A stretch of DNA of 64,000 nucleotides from Candidatus Manganitrophus sp. (GCA_028865235.1 CP114561.1:2624001-2688000); one strand, 5' to 3'; shown: positions 26,828 to 41,600, counted from the first letter of the stretch. Translations and numbers: made by a program. Notes: a model not told the origin generated them from the sequence alone.

Positions 26828-28213
26828 ATGCGTCATTTCCGGTTGTTTATTTGGGTGGCCATAATGATTGAGTTACTTTTGCCGGTGCAACCTGCTTTGT
26901 CACAAGAGGAGGCCACCGCGCCACCGAAAACGGTCGAAGAAAAGTTCGACGATCTCGATCAAAAAGTTCGAATCTTGGAGCGGCGTTTTGAATTACAGCA
27001 AGAGGGGGCGGCGGAGAAAGCGAAAGAGGCCCCCGGTGTGGTTTCAGGAAAGGACGGGTTCTCTCTCAAGTCGGCGGATGGCCAATTCCAGTTGAAACTT
27101 CGCGGTTTAATTCATGTCGATACCCGTATATTAAAGCCGGACACCAACACCTTCCTCCTCCGTCGGGTGCGACCGATTCTGGAGGGGACTGTCTATAAAA
27201 TTTTTGATTTCAGATTTACACCCGATTTCGGCGGGGGAACCGCGGCCATTCAAGATGCGTTCCTAAATATCCGCTTTCTGCCTGAAACCAAGCTGCAAAT
27301 CGGCAAGTTCAAACCCCCGGTGGGATTGGAGCGGCTGCAGTCCGCGTCTGATATCCGCTTTGTCGAACGGGCCTTGCCGACCAACCTAGTTCCGAATCGA
27401 GATATCGGTTATCAACTCCATGGGGACCTTTATGAAGAGGTTTTCAGCTATGCCGTCGGCGTCTTCAACGGTGTTCCGGACGGCGGAAGTGCCGATGTTG
27501 ATGCCGACGAGAATAAGGATATCGCCGGACGGATCTTTATCCATCCCTTTAAAAAAGTTTCCTTCGAACCGCTTCAAGGCTTCGGCATCGGTTTCGCCGC
27601 CAGTCGGGGCAGCGTCAACGGTACTCCTGCCGCACCGGCCCTTCCCAGTTACAGAACGCCGGCGCAGCAGACTTTCTTTCGATATCGAACAGCGCCTACC
27701 GGAACCGCTGCAGCCACCGCCAACACGGCTGTGGCCGATGGTGTCTTACGCCGCACTTCCCCTCAGGCCTATTATTATTGGGGACCGTTTGGCCTTCTCG
27801 GAGAGTATGTTCTTTCTTCCCAAGAGGTGACACTCGGCGCAACCTCCGAGAAGCTAAAGAACAAAGCTTGGCAGGTGGCGGGGTACTATTTGCTGACCGG
27901 AGAAAAGGAATCGTTCAAAGGGGTGACTCCATTCCGTCCGTTTGATCCCAGTCAGGGAAGATGGGGTGCATTAGAGCTGGTCGCTCGCTACAGTGTCTTA
28001 AAGGTGGACGATGCCGCTTTCCCCGTTTTTGCCAATCCCGCTAGCTCGGCGCAGGAAGCGAAGGCATGGGCCGGCGGGCTCAATTGGTATTTAAATCGAG
28101 GGGTCAAGTTTGTGGTCAATTATGAATTAACCAAATTTGAAGGTGGGGCTGCAGCGGGGGCGGACCGGGAAGAGGAAAAAGCGATTCTGGGCCGAACGCA
28201 GATTGCATTTTAA
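26828..28213 (+). CDS. OprP/OprO-type porin of the sulfate operon
   Basis: 461 residues. A signal peptide (to about residue 25, ALSQ) and a short coiled coil (EKFDDLDQKVRILERRFELQ) precede the phosphate-selective porin domain: GKDGFSLKSADGQFQLKLRG, RVRPILEGTVYKIFDFRFTP, IGKFKPPVGLERLQSAS and the C-terminal Phe (ILGRTQIAF). OprP-type trimers are anion-selective. The placement between DUF2292 and the sulfate-binding protein suggests it brings sulfate across the outer membrane. Intact. Low-complexity Ala/Thr loop at about residues 275-305. Confidence 0.9.
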   Translation: MRHFRLFIWVAIMIELLLPVQPALSQEEATAPPKTVEEKFDDLDQKVRILERRFELQQEGAAEKAKEAPGVVSGKDGFSLKSADGQFQLKLRGLIHVDTRILKPDTNTFLLRRVRPILEGTVYKIFDFRFTPDFGGGTAAIQDAFLNIRFLPETKLQIGKFKPPVGLERLQSASDIRFVERALPTNLVPNRDIGYQLHGDLYEEVFSYAVGVFNGVPDGGSADVDADENKDIAGRIFIHPFKKVSFEPLQGFGIGFAASRGSVNGTPAAPALPSYRTPAQQTFFRYRTAPTGTAAATANTAVADGVLRRTSPQAYYYWGPFGLLGEYVLSSQEVTLGATSEKLKNKAWQVAGYYLLTGEKESFKGVTPFRPFDPSQGRWGALELVARYSVLKVDDAAFPVFANPASSAQEAKAWAGGLNWYLNRGVKFVVNYELTKFEGGAAAGADREEEKAILGRTQIAF

Positions 28214-28255
28214 TTTCTATACGCACAGCGAACCCTTACTCTTAAGGAGATCACC

Positions 28256-29286
28256 ATGTCACAGAAAATTTGGATCAACCTCTTCCTCAGCTTTCTCTCC
28301 GTGATTGTGTTGTCTCAAACGATTTTAGCGGCGGATGTGAGCCTACTCAACGTCTCCTACGACCCGACGCGGGAGCTTTATCAAGACTTCAACGCGGCCT
28401 TCGCCAAACAATGGAAGGCGAAGACCGGACAGAACGTCAGTGTCAAACAATCCCATGGCGGCTCGGGCAAGCAGGCGCGCGCGGTGATCGACGGGCTGGA
28501 GGCCGATGTGGTGACGCTGGCGCTCGCCTACGATATCGATGCCATTGCCGAGAGAGGAAATCTGCTGCCGAAAGACTGGCAGAAGCGCCTGCCGCACAAC
28601 AGCGCCCCTTACACCTCGACCATCGTGTTCCTGGTGCGCAAGGGCAACCCCAAGGGCATCAAGGACTGGGACGACCTGGTCAAGCCCGGCGTCGGCGTCA
28701 TCACGCCCAACCCGAAGACCTCGGGCGGCGCGCGCTGGAACTACCTGGCGGCGTGGGGCTATGCGCTGAAGAAGAACGGCGGCGAATGAGGCCAAGGCGA
28801 AGGAATTCGTCGGCCGAATCTTGAACAACGTGCCGGTGCTCGACTCCGGCGCGCGCGGCTCGACCACCACCTTCGTCGAGCGGGGCATCGGCGACGTGCT
28901 GCTCGCCTGGGAGAACGAGGCCCTCCTGGCGCTCAAGGAACTGGGGCCGGACAAGTTCGACATCGTCGCGCCCGTCGGTCGATCCTGGCCGAGCCGCCGG
29001 TCGCGGTGGTCGACAAGGTGGTCGATCGACACGAAACGCGCGCGGTGGCGCAGGCCTACCTCGAATACCTGTACTCGCCCGAGGGCCAGGACATCGCCGG
29101 CCGAAACATTACTACCGCCGATCCCCGGCCGGAATCGGTCGCTGCCAAATACGCCGCGCAATTCCCGAAGCTCCCGCTGTTCACCATCGACGAGCTCTTC
29201 GGCGGCTGGCAGAAGGCGCAGAAGACCCACTTCGCCGACGGCGGCGTCTTCGACCAGATTTATCAGCCGAAGGCCGGTAGCTGTAA
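28256..29286 (+). CDS. sbp: Sulfate-binding protein, frame breaks
   Basis: Periplasmic receptor of the sulfate ABC transporter. Signal peptide (cleavage near ILAADVS), then [58 protein letters not shown] and [15 protein letters not shown]. Breaks near 28790 and 28975, and the stop is unclear because the frame runs into cysT. The first 180 bp look like the host in base use; from about 28440 the gene turns strongly GC-rich. Restored length about 340 residues, normal for Sbp. Confidence 0.85.
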
Positions 29287-29295
29287 GGGAGTCAC

Positions 29296-30127
29296 ATGGT
29301 TCTTAAACGCCACAGCGTCCTGCCCGGCTTCGGCCTGGCGCTGGGCTTCACGCTCCTGTACCTGAGCTTCATCGTCCTGATCCCGCTGTCGGCCCTTTTC
29401 CTCAAGACGGCGACGCTGGACTGGAGCGCGTTCTGGGACATCATCACCGCCCCGCGGGTGCTCGCCTCCTACCGGCTGAGCCTGGGGGCGTCGCTGATCG
29501 CGGCGCTGCTCAATGCGGTCTTCGGCCTGCTCGTCGCCTGGGTGCTGGTGCGCTACGCCTTCCCGGGCAAGCGGCTGGTCGACGCGCTGGTCGACCTGCC
29601 CTTCGCGCTGCCGACGGCGGTGGCCGGCATCGCGCTGACCGCGCTCTACGCCGGCAACGGCTGGATCGGCCAGTGCCTTGAGCCGCTCGGGATCAAGGTC
29701 GCCTATACGCCGCTGGGCATCGTCGTCGCGCTGACCTTCATCGGCCTGCCCTTCGTGGTGCGCACGGTGCAGCCGGTGCTGGAGGACCTGCAGCCGGAGT
29801 TCGAGGAAGCGGCGACCACGTTGGGCGCCAACCGGCTGGCAGACCTTTCTCCGGGTGATCTTCCCGACCCTACTGCCGGCGCTGCTGACCGGCTTCGCGC
29901 TGGCCTTCGCGCGCGCGGTGGGCGAATACGGCTCGGTGATCTTCATCGCCGGCAACATGCCGATGGTGACGGAGATCACGCCGCTGCTGATCATCACCAA
30001 GCTCGAGCAGTACGACTACGCCGGCGCCACCGCGATCGCGGTCGTGATGCTGGTGGTGTCGTTCGTCCTGCTGCTGGCGATCAACGTGCTGCAAGGGCCT
30101 GGAGCCGCCGGCGCCAGGCAGCGCTGA
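29296..30127 (+). CDS. cysT: Sulfate ABC permease CysT, frame break
   Basis: Membrane subunit (CysT/CysU). Visible: [20 protein letters not shown], then [52 protein letters not shown], and after a break near 29838 [20 protein letters not shown] with the EAA-loop Gly. The whole gene lies in the GC-rich tract. About 277 residues when repaired, the usual size. It begins 10 bp after the expected end of sbp. Confidence 0.87.
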
Positions 30128-30143
30128 ACGAAGAGAGATTCCG

Positions 30144-31021
30144 ATGTCTGCACCGAGCGGATTAAAGACGGCAGAGAGCGTTCCCCAAATCGCGCGCGGA
30201 CGGAACCGAAGGCCGGTCCGCTGGCTGCTGATCGGGATGGCGCTGGCCTTTCTGGCGTTCTTCCTGTTGCTCCCGCTGATCGTCGTTTTCGCCGAGGCGC
30301 TGCAGAAGGGCTTCGGCCTCTATCTGGACGCGCTCAACGAGCCGGACGCCTGGGCGGCGATCCGGCTGACCCTGATCGCCGCGGCGATCGCCGTGCCGCT
30401 GAACCTGGTGTTCGGCGTCGCCGCGGCCTGGGCCATCGCCAAGTTCGGATTTCGCGGCAAGAACGCTGCTGATCACGCTGATCGACCTGCCGTTCTCGGT
30501 CTCGCCGGTGATCGCGGGCCTGATCTACGTGCTGCTGTTCGGCGCGCAGGGCTGGTTCGGGCCGTGGCTCCACGACCACGACGTCAAGATCATCTTCGCC
30601 GTGCCCGGCATCGTGCTGGCCACCGTCTTCGTCACCTTCCCGTTCGTCGCGCGCGAGCTGATCCCGCTGATGCAGGCGCAGGGCAGCGAGGAGGAGGAGG
30701 CGGCGCTGGTGCTGGGCGCGAGCGGCTGGCAGACCTTCTGGCGGGTGACCCTGCCCAACATCAAGTGGGGCCTGCTGTACGGCGTGATCCTGTGCAACGC
30801 GCGCGCGATGGGCGAGTTCGGCGCGGTGACGGTGGTGTCGGGCCACATCCGCGGCCTGACCAACACGATGCCGCTGCACGTCGAGATTCTCTACAACGAA
30901 TACCAGTTCGCCGCCGCCTTCGCGGTGGCCTCGCTGCTGGCCCTGCTGGCGCTGGTGACGCTGGCGGCTGAAGCGATTTGTGGAATGGAAAGCGCATCAA
31001 CCCGCCGCCGGGGCCCGATGA
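30144..31021 (+). CDS. cysW: Sulfate ABC permease CysW, frame breaks
   Basis: Second membrane subunit. N-terminus [20 protein letters not shown] is host-like and poorly conserved; then [20 protein letters not shown], a break near 30465, [40 protein letters not shown] and [20 protein letters not shown] (EAA loop). A further break near 30966 shifts the end; repaired it reads [17 protein letters not shown] and stops at 31019-31021. Without repair the frame runs on to 31053, overlapping cysA. Confidence 0.86.
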
Positions 31022-31049
31022 CCGCCGGGCGGAATAAGGAGTCGGATTC

Positions 31050-32201
<1,152 letters not shown>

Positions 32202-33034
32202 CGGGAGAGGAGCTGAATAAAGGTTTTTACGGCGAGCCAAGCGGCGACGAAGGAGACGACGAATCCCAGGGCAAAAAAGGGAATATCGGCGGCCTCAAGG
32301 AACGAGCGGCTTTTGAGAAGGTCGTAGCCGGTGGCGGCGAACATCACCGGAACGGCGGCGAGGAAGGAATATTCGGCCGCCGTTTTTCGTTCGGTCCCGA
32401 TGATCATTCCTCCCAGGATCGTCGCGCCGGCGCGGGAGACGCCGGGCCAGAGGGAGAGGCACTGGAAGAGGCCGATCAGCAGCGCATCTTTGGGCCGAAG
32501 AAAATCGAGACCGTGTTTATCCGCCTTCGGGAGAAAGCGCTCCGCGAGGAGAATCGCAACGCCGCCGATTCCCAGCCCGATCGCCACCGTGGTGGTGTTG
32601 AAGAGATGTTCTTTGATAAAGCCGTGGGCGAGGAAGCCGAAGAGCAACGCCGGAACGGTCGTCAGCCCCAGAAGGACCATCCCGTTGAATCCGGCGAAGC
32701 CGCGGGTCCGTGAGAAATCGAAGAGGTGGAAGAAGCGCTCTTTGTAGAGGACGACGACGGCGAGGATCGCGCCGAGTTGGATGAAGACTTCAAATGTCGA
32801 GGCTTTGTCTCCCACGAAGCCGAGGAGGTGTCCGGCGATGATCAGATGACCGGTCGAAGAGACCGGTAGAAATTCGGTCACCCCCTCCACGACGCCGAGA
32901 ATGACCGCGTTGAGCAGATCTATCATGCCGAGAACAAAACCTCCCGGTTCGATTGTACTTGCAACCTGCCCGATTCGTCAAATGAAGATTGCAACGGGAG
33001 GTTTGATCCAACCGGGTTTGGTCGTCCCGGGAGA

Positions 33035-34018
33035 TTACCGACTCTGACCGACCAGCAACGATTCGTCCGCTTCCATCGACAGCAGCGGGCTGATCTGGCC
33101 CATTTTTCGGAGATCGCTCACCACCCGGTGGACCGATCCCCAATCGCTCCAGTAGACCCCCCGAACCGGGAGGACGGCGAGGGAGGAGGGGTCATGGAGC
33201 GGAAACCGCTCCAGAAGGTCCTTCGAAAAATTGATGGATGGAATATTTCGATAAATCGCTTGGGCGGCTTCTACCTCTCCGGGTGTCCCGATGGCGTCTA
33301 AAAGCGTATCGAAAGAACCGAGAAGCTCGGGGGCGACCGCTCTCGCCAACGCCAAAAGCCGTTTCGTCTTGACCACCATGACCATGGTGTTCCAAAGTCC
33401 GCCCCGCCGAACCAGTTCCGATGCGGCCCGCGGCTCCGGTTTTTCGATAAAACGAATCGCCTCCAGCACCCCCGACGGGCTCAGATGGCCGATCTCCCCT
33501 CCCGGCAAGATGTAACCATATTCGGGATCGGGGCCGGTCGGCTGCATTCCGAGCAGGATCAGGCGAGAGGGGTCTTCCGCGACGAGACGGCAGGCCAGAT
33601 CGACATGATCGATGAAGAGATTTTCCTGGCGGATAAAATGGTCCGACGGAAAGATGACGACGGTGGAATTCGGGTGGTATTTATAGACCCGCATCAGCGG
33701 CAAGAGAACCCCCGGTCCGGTCTCTTTGTTTTCGGGTTGGAGGATGACGGTGCCGCGGGGGCGGTTTTCGATCTGGCGCCAGACTTCGGCGTACCCCAAG
33801 TGCTTCCGATCCACAATGGTAAAAAGACGGTCGGAAGGGATCAGCCGCCGGGCGCGGTCGATCGTTTGCTGCAACAGGGAGCGGCTCTCCGTAAATTGAA
33901 CGTACTGTTTGGGGAGGTCATCTCCCCGCCATCGGCGGACCAGCGGCTGAAGGCGTTTTCCCTCGCCGGCGGCAAGAACGATTCCGCAGAGATCGGACGG
34001 CTGAAATCGGTCGGTCAT
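33035..34018 (-). CDS. Sugar-phosphate nucleotidyltransferase (mannose-1-phosphate guanylyltransferase-like)
   Basis: 327 residues. The nucleotide-binding motif is GIVLAAGEGKRLQPL with the Lys-Gln-Tyr further on (DDLPKQYVQF), then FPSDHFI (Asp for metal) and IRFIEKPEP (substrate). This most resembles ManC/GMP-type enzymes that make GDP-mannose for polysaccharides, although the C-terminal isomerase domain of long ManC is absent. Preceded at 34109-34124 by two 11-bp-spaced half sites like those before pstS. Confidence 0.83.
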   Translation of the reverse strand: MTDRFQPSDLCGIVLAAGEGKRLQPLVRRWRGDDLPKQYVQFTESRSLLQQTIDRARRLIPSDRLFTIVDRKHLGYAEVWRQIENRPRGTVILQPENKETGPGVLLPLMRVYKYHPNSTVVIFPSDHFIRQENLFIDHVDLACRLVAEDPSRLILLGMQPTGPDPEYGYILPGGEIGHLSPSGVLEAIRFIEKPEPRAASELVRRGGLWNTMVMVVKTKRLLALARAVAPELLGSFDTLLDAIGTPGEVEAAQAIYRNIPSINFSKDLLERFPLHDPSSLAVLPVRGVYWSDWGSVHRVVSDLRKMGQISPLLSMEADESLLVGQSR

Positions 34019-34108
34019 GCTCTTTTCTCCTCATCAACTGTAAAGATCAACTGTTTTAGTCTACCCGATTAATTAAAACAGGACGTTGTTGCAGGGGAAT
34101 AAAAGTGA

Positions 34109-34124
34109 TGTAAAAAATCTGTTA
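34109..34124 (-). promoter_or_regulatory. Possible Pho-box pair upstream of the nucleotidyltransferase
   Basis: Plus-strand TGTAA at 34109-34113 and TGTTA at 34120-34124 are 11 bp apart; on the minus strand TTAACA...TTTACA. The same spacing and consensus as upstream of pstS, but with two units only, so chance is a real possibility. Confidence 0.4.
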
Positions 34125-34144
34125 ACAAGTTCTGGGTAAGGGTC

Positions 34145-34318
34145 TGCCCGCCCGCGACGATGAGGCGTCGTGATCCTCTCTCTTGCCCAGCAAGACTTCT
34201 CTTCCTTCGATGCAACCGGTCTGGCCGGTATGACAGGCGTCGAGGGAAGAGAAAGATTTGCTGAAGGGCTTCCCGTCCTAATGGGACGGCATCGCCATCT
34301 TCGCTTCTTAAGGTAATA
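34145..34318 (-). ncRNA. Candidate structured RNA
   Basis: No ORF. On the minus strand: hairpin CCGTCC-CATTA-GGACGG (about 34272-34288); a long hairpin with arms GCCC..AGCAA..CTCTTCC..TCGACGC and GCATCGA..GGAAGAG..TTGCT..GGGC spanning about 34181-34269, whose mismatches are mostly G-U compatible, capped by CCGG-CCAGA-CCGG; then CGACG-CCTCAT-CGTCG. I do not recognise the family (not an obvious riboswitch, SRP or RNase P). Either a small RNA or the 5' leader of the nucleotidyltransferase mRNA. Orientation is inferred from the Pho-box-like sites. Confidence 0.45.
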
Positions 34319-34333
34319 GCAGAATCAAAAAGG

Positions 34334-34349
34334 TGTTAAATGGATGTAA
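34334..34349 (-). promoter_or_regulatory. Possible Pho-box pair before the structured RNA
   Basis: Plus-strand TGTTA at 34334-34338 and TGTAA at 34345-34349, spaced 11 bp. On the minus strand TTTACAT-N4-TTAACA is followed about 15 bases later by TATTAC, a plausible -10, placing a start near 34310, at the edge of the structured stretch. Confidence 0.4.
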
Positions 34350-34387
34350 ATTTGTCGGAAGGTCAGTGCGGAGCGAGAATGAAGAAA

Positions 34388-35221
34388 CTAATGAACCCGC
34401 TGAGATTTGGGGGTGATGTCGTCTGCCGAAATCCCCTGGATCTCCTGTTTAATCCGATCCATCTCTTCGCGGGAGATGCGCCGAGCCGGGACCCCTCCCC
34501 AGGTCTCTCCGTCTCCAACCCGAGAGCCGGGCAGCAGCACCGAATGGGGGAGAATCGTCGCGCCGGCGCCGACCCAAACGTCCCCCATGACCGTGGCGTT
34601 TAAGCCGATCGTTGCTTTGTTCCCGACGAAGGTCGGCGCGATCACCAGCTTTCCCCCGCCGCCGTAGTGGGCGAAGATCCGAACGCTCCCCCCCAGGACG
34701 ACATCATCCCCAATGGTCAGCATACAGGGATCGGAAATCAGGTAGGTATTGATAAATGCGCGCTCGCCGATCTTCATCCCCATCGCCCTCAGGAACCAGA
34801 GGCCGGGAGGGGTGAGGGTGACATATTGAAGAAAGGTGTATCGTACCAGGTAGAAGAGGCCGTTGTGGATGAACCAGGGAAGGGCCGCCAGGGTGAAGTA
34901 GGTCCCCTTAAACGGCCTGATCCGTGTCGGCAGAAACCAATTGTAAATCGGGATGACAATCAAAAGGGAAAAACCGGAGAGGAAAAAGGAGAGTCCCAAA
35001 CCGGTGCCGAGAAGTGGCCAACGGAGCCAGCCGGGAAAGGATGTGGTCCAGGGAACCCAATGGCTGAGAAACCAGAGGGCAGGGGTGAGCGCCAAGCCGA
35101 TGGCCGTTGAGACGACACTGTAGAGAACAATCAGCGCGATGAGATAGGCCGGGTATCGAAACTGCCGGATGAACCGGTCGAGCCGGTTGCGCGGCGGCGG
35201 ATTTTTGGATTCGTCAAACAT
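34388..35221 (-). CDS. Membrane-linked hexapeptide (LbetaH) acyltransferase-like protein
   Basis: 277 residues. The N-terminal half has three or four membrane segments (for example LIALIVLYSVVSTAIGLALT and LSFFLSGFSLLIVIPIYNWF); the C-terminal half is a left-handed beta-helix of hexapeptide repeats (LTIGDDVVLGGSVRIF, VGNKATIGLNATVMGD, VWVGAGATILPHSVLLPGS, GGVPARRI). This arrangement resembles the terminal part of large NRPS-linked membrane acyltransferases. Likely acylates a cell-surface or lipid substrate; unproven. Intact. Confidence 0.78.
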   Translation of the reverse strand: MFDESKNPPPRNRLDRFIRQFRYPAYLIALIVLYSVVSTAIGLALTPALWFLSHWVPWTTSFPGWLRWPLLGTGLGLSFFLSGFSLLIVIPIYNWFLPTRIRPFKGTYFTLAALPWFIHNGLFYLVRYTFLQYVTLTPPGLWFLRAMGMKIGERAFINTYLISDPCMLTIGDDVVLGGSVRIFAHYGGGGKLVIAPTFVGNKATIGLNATVMGDVWVGAGATILPHSVLLPGSRVGDGETWGGVPARRISREEMDRIKQEIQGISADDITPKSQRVH

Positions 35222-35295
35222 CGGATCGTCTCGGTTTTCTCAATATCGACCTAATGATACCATGTTTGGGTTGATCTCATCCAAACCGAAGCACA

Positions 35296-38505
<3,210 letters not shown>

Positions 38506-38516
38506 GTTCCATCTCC

Positions 38517-40061
38517 TTAATGATCGTGGGTCGCCCCCGCCTTACCGAGCTCGGCCTTCAGGACGAAGCTGTTCTTCGAGGCATATTTCTCTCCCGGAGA
38601 GAGGCCCGAGATCACTTCCACCCAATTCCCGTCGCTTCGACCTAATTCCAGCGGCCGCACTTCAAACTGGTTGCCGTATTGGACGAAAACGACCGGTCCA
38701 TCCCGGAAGGTCTGAATCGCATCGGCCGAAACGGCCAACGGAACCGGCGCCTCTTCTTGAACCAGCTCGACCGTTACGAAGAGGCCCGGCCGCCAGAGTT
38801 CGTTTGGGTTCGGGATGTCGACATGGGCCGAAGCGGTCCGTGTCTGCTCCCCGACGAGGGATCCGATGAAGGAGACCTTTCCTGTCGTTTCCAATTCAAG
38901 CTCCTTCGATCGCACTGTCACTTTTTGTCCCATCCGGACGGCGCGCAGATCCTTCGGATAGATCGTCATCTCTCCCCAAACGATCGAGAGATCGGCGATG
39001 ACGAAGAGCTCGGCGTCCCCTTTCACGGCCTCACCGGTTGAAATCCGTTTTTCGATGATCATCCCGTCGAGCGGCGATTTGACTTCATAGCGTGTCAGCG
39101 CTTTCGAAACAAAGGGGGCCCGGACCTCCCGCTCCACCACCGCCCCTTCCGGCTCAATCGCCAATGACATGAGGTCTGCATGCGAAAGTCCCAAGGCCAA
39201 CAGTTTCTGCTCCGAGGATTGCCTGGCAATTTCGGCCTCTTCCAGCGCGTGACGGCTGGCGAGATAATCCTGTTCGGGGGAGATCTTCTTTTTCCAGAGA
39301 CTTTCCTCCCGAACAAAAGCGGCCTGCGCAAATTCTAAACGGTGCACCGATTCGATGTACTCCGTTTTTGCCTCCGCCAATTCCCGGCTGTCGAGTGTTG
39401 CGATGACCTCCCCCTTCTTGACGTTCTCTCCCAGGTTTTTACGGACCTCCGTGACAACCCCGGATAGCCGTGGGACAACATGAGCCACCTTGTTTTGGTT
39501 GAGCCCGATCTCACCGGGAAGTTCGAGAATCGTCTTCATCCGGACCGGGCCGGCGGTCCCGATTTCGATTCCCGCCGCCTTCGCGGTCTCCGGGGACATC
39601 TCCACCCGCCCTTCGACCTGGGAATATTCCCAGCGATGGGTCCGGCCGTGATACCCCGCGGCGACCTTCACATCGAACGAGTGCGGCTCTTCGATGGTTT
39701 TATCGCCGCGGAGGAAGTCCCCCTCTTTTTGAAAGCCGATCTCTTCCACTTGTCCCCCGAGCCGGTGCAGCGCCGCCGTCAGATGGACTTCGCTCGGATC
39801 GATCTGCTTTCCCTTTTCGTAGGCATAGGCCCGAAATTGCGGCGGCACCCCCCGCTCATAAAGGGTCAGCTCGATCTGAAAATCGCCGTCCGACAAAAGC
39901 CTCCCTCCGTGAGGCCCTTTCACCACCGCGTCGGCATCCCCCTTTTCCTCTTCATGGGATTCGCTCCCCTGTGACTTTTTCTCCGTTCGCACGATCGTCA
40001 ACGCCAGGACGATTCCCACCAGGAGAATGATGCCGACGGCGATGATATTTTTCACTTTCAT
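38517..40061 (-). CDS. czcB: Periplasmic adaptor of the metal efflux pump (CzcB-type)
   Basis: 514 residues, longer than usual adaptors because of an N-terminal metal-binding-type domain (residues about 40-150, GPHGGRLLSDGDFQIELTLY and a His/Glu-rich linker) before the membrane-fusion core: LPGEIGLNQNKVAHVVPRLS, a coiled hairpin with QAAFVREESLWKKKISPEQD, and the barrel VEVISGLSPGEKYASKNSF. One N-terminal membrane anchor. It ends THDH. Intact. Its start overlaps the end of czcC (ATGA, 40058-40061). Confidence 0.9.
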   Translation of the reverse strand: MKVKNIIAVGIILLVGIVLALTIVRTEKKSQGSESHEEEKGDADAVVKGPHGGRLLSDGDFQIELTLYERGVPPQFRAYAYEKGKQIDPSEVHLTAALHRLGGQVEEIGFQKEGDFLRGDKTIEEPHSFDVKVAAGYHGRTHRWEYSQVEGRVEMSPETAKAAGIEIGTAGPVRMKTILELPGEIGLNQNKVAHVVPRLSGVVTEVRKNLGENVKKGEVIATLDSRELAEAKTEYIESVHRLEFAQAAFVREESLWKKKISPEQDYLASRHALEEAEIARQSSEQKLLALGLSHADLMSLAIEPEGAVVEREVRAPFVSKALTRYEVKSPLDGMIIEKRISTGEAVKGDAELFVIADLSIVWGEMTIYPKDLRAVRMGQKVTVRSKELELETTGKVSFIGSLVGEQTRTASAHVDIPNPNELWRPGLFVTVELVQEEAPVPLAVSADAIQTFRDGPVVFVQYGNQFEVRPLELGRSDGNWVEVISGLSPGEKYASKNSFVLKAELGKAGATHDH

Positions 40062-41445
40062 TTGATGACTCCGCTGTTTTGACCGGTCTCTTTTTGAAGG
40101 GGTCTGTTTTCGACGCTATCCAGCGGCTCCCCGATCAACCGTTCGACTTCGGCCACCGCCTGGTGATAGTCGGCCAGCGCGCGCAGATGTTGCGCGCGGG
40201 CGCTGAAGAAGGTCCGCTGCGCATCGAGGACATCCAGCAGGCCGAACTTGCCAAGCCGATATCCTTCGTTCACCGCCTCGAAGGCGCTCTCTGCGCCGGG
40301 AAGCAGATGATCCTGAAGGGCCTGCGCCTCGCTGTGCGCACGAGAGAGGGCCCCGTAGGCTTCGCTCAATGCGGTGGCGACACGGACTTCGGCGGCCCGG
40401 CGCTCCTGTTTCGCCCGCTGCAGTCGATGTTGCGCTTCCTGAATGGCGCCTTGATTTCGATCGAAGATCGGCAGCGGGATCGTTACACCGACGACAAACG
40501 CGGTCTCCTCTATTTCGTCGAATCGCCGAATGCCGCCGCTGAGGGTCATGTCCGGAAGCGTTCGGGATTTTCCAGATCGATGACCGCCTGACGCTGAGAG
40601 ATTTCCGTCGCCCAACGGGCGAGGTCCGGATTTTGGGAGAGGCGTTGAGCCAGTTGCTCCACCGGAGGAATCGCAGGGAGAGAACCGAGGTTTCCCGCCA
40701 CCTTTTCAAATTGAGGGGTCGTGCTTCCCCAGGCGGCGGCCAGGCGCTTACGTGAGAGATCCAGACTTTGTCCGGCCCGCTCCAGCTCGATTTTGGCGGA
40801 AGAAAGCCCGACATTCGCCCGGGTCTCTTCAATCGGGGAGACCTTCCCCGCGCGCACCCTTTCCGAAACCACCCGCGCCACCTCTTCCGCGAGGCGCCCG
40901 CGCTCTTCGGCGAGGGTGATGTTTTGCTGGGCGCTCAACACTTCGATAAAGGTCTGGGACACCCGCGTCAAAACATCGATCCGTTTGGTTTCATAATCCC
41001 ACCCCGCCAGGTCGCGATTCAGGGAGGCCACCTCGATTCTTGCAGCGCGTTTTCCACCCGTTTCAATCAGCTGGCTGAGCCGGAGGGTCGTTTCGGTCCC
41101 AACGCCGATATCTTCCATATCGGCCCCGAGATGTGGATTGGGGAGCCGCCTCGCCTGAAGGGCGGCCGCCTCCCGCGCGCGGATCTCCGAGGAGAAGGCC
41201 GACAGCTCCGGATTTTTCATCAAGGCCAGCGCGAGGGCCTGCCGCAGGGTCAACGTATCGGCCGGTTCCTCATCCTCAAAGGCCGATGGTTCCGGTCCCG
41301 TCGTCGACTCGGTGTGGGAGCGGAATGTGGGAAGGTCGCTTCCAAGGGGACGAGGCGCCGGAAAGGTCCGATCCGGGGGGGAAGCGGCGCATCCGATCAG
41401 TCCGAACACCAGCATCCCCCAAAAGAGGGCCGTCTTTCGGTTCAT
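40058..41445 (-). CDS. czcC: Outer-membrane factor of the metal efflux pump (CzcC-type), one frame break
   Basis: TolC-family lipoprotein. The start at 41445 is chosen because it gives a lipobox signal peptide (MNRKTALFWGMLVFGLIGCA); a longer reading from 41505 lacks one. Two OEP halves: LTLRQALALALMKNPELSAF ... VSQTFIEVLSAQQNITLAEE and FVVGVTIPLPIFDRNQGAIQEA ... LGKFGLLDVLDAQRTFFSAR. A one-base loss in the T4 run at 40568-40571 breaks the frame; repaired it reads LEKSRTLPDMTLSGG. Coupled to czcB. Confidence 0.87.
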
Positions 41446-41525
41446 GAAATTTCTCCGCAAATCGTCGGCCCGGCGCAGGAGCATCGCAAAGAGAAATCGT
41501 TGCATTGGACATGCGTCGGGGCGTT

Positions 41526-41555
41526 TATAGGGGCGTATTGCAATATGCCCTTATA
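41526..41555. repeat. Near-perfect palindrome with GGGGCGTATTG core
   Basis: Half sites TATAGGGGCGTATTG and CAATATGCCCTTATA. It lies between the small Cys/His gene and czcC. The same core recurs at 44182-44206 upstream of the response regulator, so it is a dispersed element or a shared operator. Confidence 0.6.
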
Positions 41556-41600
41556 GGGTAAAAAAATGAAAAGAAGCGATTATTTCTATCCGAATGGATT

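Noticed and set aside
28343..29230. Minus-strand ORF (295 residues) over the sulfate-binding gene
   Set aside because: Arises from the GC-rich tract; no motif and antisense to sbp.
34141..34318. Match of the structured gap to a c-di-GMP, fluoride, TPP or cobalamin riboswitch
   Set aside because: The conserved core sequences of these classes are not present in either strand as far as I can read.
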